Shown here one piece after another: positions 62,688-64,000 of a stretch of DNA of 64,000 nucleotides (position 1 is its first letter; each line of letters begins with the position of its first letter). The notes beneath the pieces are model-generated. The model had not been told where the DNA came from, did no database searches, and saw nothing but the letters and a program-made list of their open reading frames with translations. This DNA is from Oceanospirillaceae bacterium. Lineage in GTDB: Bacteria > Pseudomonadota > Gammaproteobacteria > Pseudomonadales > Balneatricaceae. Where the stretch lies: contig JABSQZ010000022.1 of assembly GCA_013215505.1 (NCBI GenBank), positions 56,985 to 120,984 of the forward strand, read 5' to 3'. The position numbers and the translations under genes were made by a program.

Positions 62688-63323
62688 TTAGGCTGTTACC
62701 CAAAGTATTTCGGCGTCTTCGCTGCTGGTGGAGGTCACAGCGTGACCCATTTCGCAGTCGTAATAGGCGCTGTCACCCACTGTTAAGTGTATAGGTTCGT
62801 AGAATTCGGTATAAAAAATTATGCTGCCGCTGAGTACATAGAGAAGCTCTTCGCCCTGATGGCGAACCCAGCCGTCAAACTCTTCAAAAGTGCGGGCGCG
62901 AATGGTGGTGTGATAAGGTAGCATCTTTTTGTTTAACAGTTGCGAGCCTAAAATTCTGTGCTCATAGGTAGGTGTTAACCTGGCCTTGCCCTCGCCAGCT
63001 AAAGTGATGTCTCTGCGTCCGCCGCTACCCGTTCTGGTGTCGCTTTTTGCAAATAGCTGCGGTATGTCTATGCCCAGCCCTTTTACTAGTTTAGAAACAG
63101 CGCTAAAAGTGGGTGAGATTTGCTCGTTTTCAATTTTGGATAAAGTAGAGCGAGCCAATCCGGTTAGTTTGCTGGCTTCTTCAAGAGTGAGGTTTTGCTG
63201 TAGCCTGATTTCTTTAACGCGCTTGCCTAGCTCTTGGGGCTCAATGTTTGACTCAGCAGGACGTTTCTTGCGTACCACATCCAGTTGCGGCTGAGCTTGG
63301 TTGAGCAGTTTCTCGTCGGGCAT
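62688..63323 (-). CDS. XRE-family regulator with C-terminal cupin (PuuR-like)
   Basis: A 211-residue regulator: a basic leader, a helix-turn-helix (~40-95: LGKRVKEIRLQQNLTLEEAS, ARSTLSKIENEQISPTFSAV) and a cupin sensor (~130-210: WVRHQGEELLYVLSGSIIFY, HLTVGDSAYYDCEMGHAVTS). The start is the ATG at 63323, six bases after GGAG; the longer frame up to 63425 has no such site. Members control polyamine, amino-acid or phosphonate genes; the target here is unknown as neighbours are unrelated. deaD lies downstream on the same strand, 256 bp away. Confidence 0.92.
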   Translation of the reverse strand: MPDEKLLNQAQPQLDVVRKKRPAESNIEPQELGKRVKEIRLQQNLTLEEASKLTGLARSTLSKIENEQISPTFSAVSKLVKGLGIDIPQLFAKSDTRTGSGGRRDITLAGEGKARLTPTYEHRILGSQLLNKKMLPYHTTIRARTFEEFDGWVRHQGEELLYVLSGSIIFYTEFYEPIHLTVGDSAYYDCEMGHAVTSTSSEDAEILWVTA

Positions 63324-63485
63324 TAAGTACTCCATTTTCTGGCGGATTGTGTCTGTTGCGGGGTCGCTGTTTCGACCAGATATTATAAAGCTTAAATTGC
63401 TGTACATGCTACAAATTTGTTGCACTAGCAGGTTAGTGTCGCAAAAAGAGGTTGTTTATTGCTCGTTAGATTTAAATAGGGGTGA

Positions 63486-63576
63486 AAGTCGCGAGTCGCG
63501 AGTCGTAAGTTGTAAGTTGTAAGTTGTAAGTTGTAAGTTGCAAGTTGTAAGTTGTAAGTTGCGAGTGATTAGTTGG
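63486..63576 (+). repeat. Heptamer tandem repeat, locus 3
   Basis: Thirteen 7-bp units in one phase: AAGTCGC, GAGTCGC, GAGTCGT, four AAGTTGT, AAGTTGC, two AAGTTGT, AAGTTGC, then degenerate GAGTGAT and TAGTTGG. It shares the RAGTNGN consensus with loci 1 and 2 and ends 4 bp before the first decayed tRNA-Pro copy. Confidence 0.9.
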
Positions 63577-63580
63577 ATAG

Positions 63581-63640
63581 TGGTCGGGACAGCAGGGTTT
63601 TGGGCCTAATAACTTTAGTTCCGAATGCAGATACATGCGG
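63581..63640 (-). pseudogene. Decayed tRNA-Pro copy 1
   Basis: On the plus strand TGGTCGGGACAGCAGG matches the 3' end (with encoded CCA) of the intact tRNA-Pro genes at 15 of 16 bases; similarity then weakens through the T arm and anticodon region (AGTTCCGAATGCAGAT against GGTCCCAAACCAGAT). Stems cannot form, so it is not functional. Confidence 0.7.
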
Positions 63641-63687
63641 GTTTGTTTTGTGCTTTTGTTGTGGTTTTGTTGTGGTTTTTTAGATAG

Positions 63688-63745
63688 TGGGCGGGGCAGC
63701 AGGACTTCGGGCCTAGTAACTTTGGCTCCCAATGCAGATAAATAC
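63688..63745 (-). pseudogene. Decayed tRNA-Pro copy 2
   Basis: GCGGGGCAGCAGGA followed by CTTCGGGCCTAGTAAC, then GGCTCCCAATGCAGAT, aligns with the intact tRNA-Pro complement from its 3' end to the anticodon loop. It is closer to the intact gene than copy 1 at the T-arm. The same TTTTTTAGATAGTGG leader occurs here and before the first intact gene, so leader and tRNA were copied together. Confidence 0.75.
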
Positions 63746-63792
63746 GGATTTATTTCGTGGATTTTAGTGGTTTTTAGTGGTTTTTTAGATAG

Positions 63793-63869
<77 letters not shown>

Positions 63870-63925
63870 AATAATGTGTTAGTGATCTGTTGACCAGATA
63901 GCTATTGTTAGAGTTCTTCAATAAG

Positions 63926-64000
<75 letters not shown>

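Noticed and set aside
63486..63576. CRISPR array
   Set aside because: Units are 7 bp with no spacers and no cas genes; this is a simple tandem repeat.

Overview
The window reads as one continuous stretch of the chromosome of a gammaproteobacterium with roughly half GC. Two gene orders are diagnostic. The first is asd - second asd/usg - fimV - truA - trpF - accD - folC - dedD - cvpA - purF. The second is maf / yceD - rpmF - plsX - fabD - fabG - acpP - fabF - pabC - mltG - tmk - holB - pilZ - tatD. Both match Pseudomonas and its marine relatives (Cellvibrionales/Spongiibacteraceae-like), and many proteins resemble E. coli homologues (Udk, YdiJ, SbcCD, YdiI, SlyD, ZapE, DeaD). The genus cannot be fixed from sequence alone. 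No phage, transposase or integrase gene was recognised.

Layout. 0.2-4.1 kb: signalling operon (multi-TM histidine kinase, stand-alone receiver, REC-GGDEF-EAL protein). 4.5-9.9 kb: small zinc-ribbon protein, then a LysR regulator divergent from a YdiJ-type D-2-hydroxyglutarate dehydrogenase and a TauE/SafE permease. 10.2-12.0 kb: gamma-glutamylcyclotransferase-like protein plus isoaspartyl dipeptidase. 12.2-14.9 kb: compact mercury-resistance cluster (merC, merA, small CC-motif membrane protein) behind a MerR-type promoter, with no merR, merT or merP. 15.1-18.7 kb: udk, an exported isochorismatase-fold hydrolase divergent from an AraC regulator, and an unknown exported protein. 18.7-23.5 kb: sbcD-sbcC and ychJ. 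23.8-37.5 kb: amino-acid, pilus-polarity, tRNA-modification, fatty-acid and purine genes. 37.6-49.1 kb: fatty-acid and envelope cluster through DNA polymerase delta prime, PilZ and TatD. 49.2-63.3 kb: mixed single genes (two EamA permeases, MarR and XRE-cupin regulators, hotdog thioesterase, Ubi-type hydroxylase, M16 protease, SlyD, ZapE, PQQ-type sugar dehydrogenase, DeaD). 63.5-64 kb: repeats and two tRNA-Pro(TGG) genes.

The genes are mostly ordinary. The unusual signal lies between them. At three unrelated loci the 3' end of a gene has been copied in tandem just downstream of itself: the TauE/SafE permease (two extra 33-codon copies, each keeping the stop codon), the YdiI-like thioesterase (one 41-codon copy, reading frame intact, one codon longer), and tRNA-Pro (two decayed copies beyond two intact genes). 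Separately, a 7-bp repeat of consensus RAGTNGN forms short arrays at three places: inside the mer operon, running through the tatD stop codon, and next to the tRNA-Pro array. These two repeat classes are the best candidates for something undescribed.
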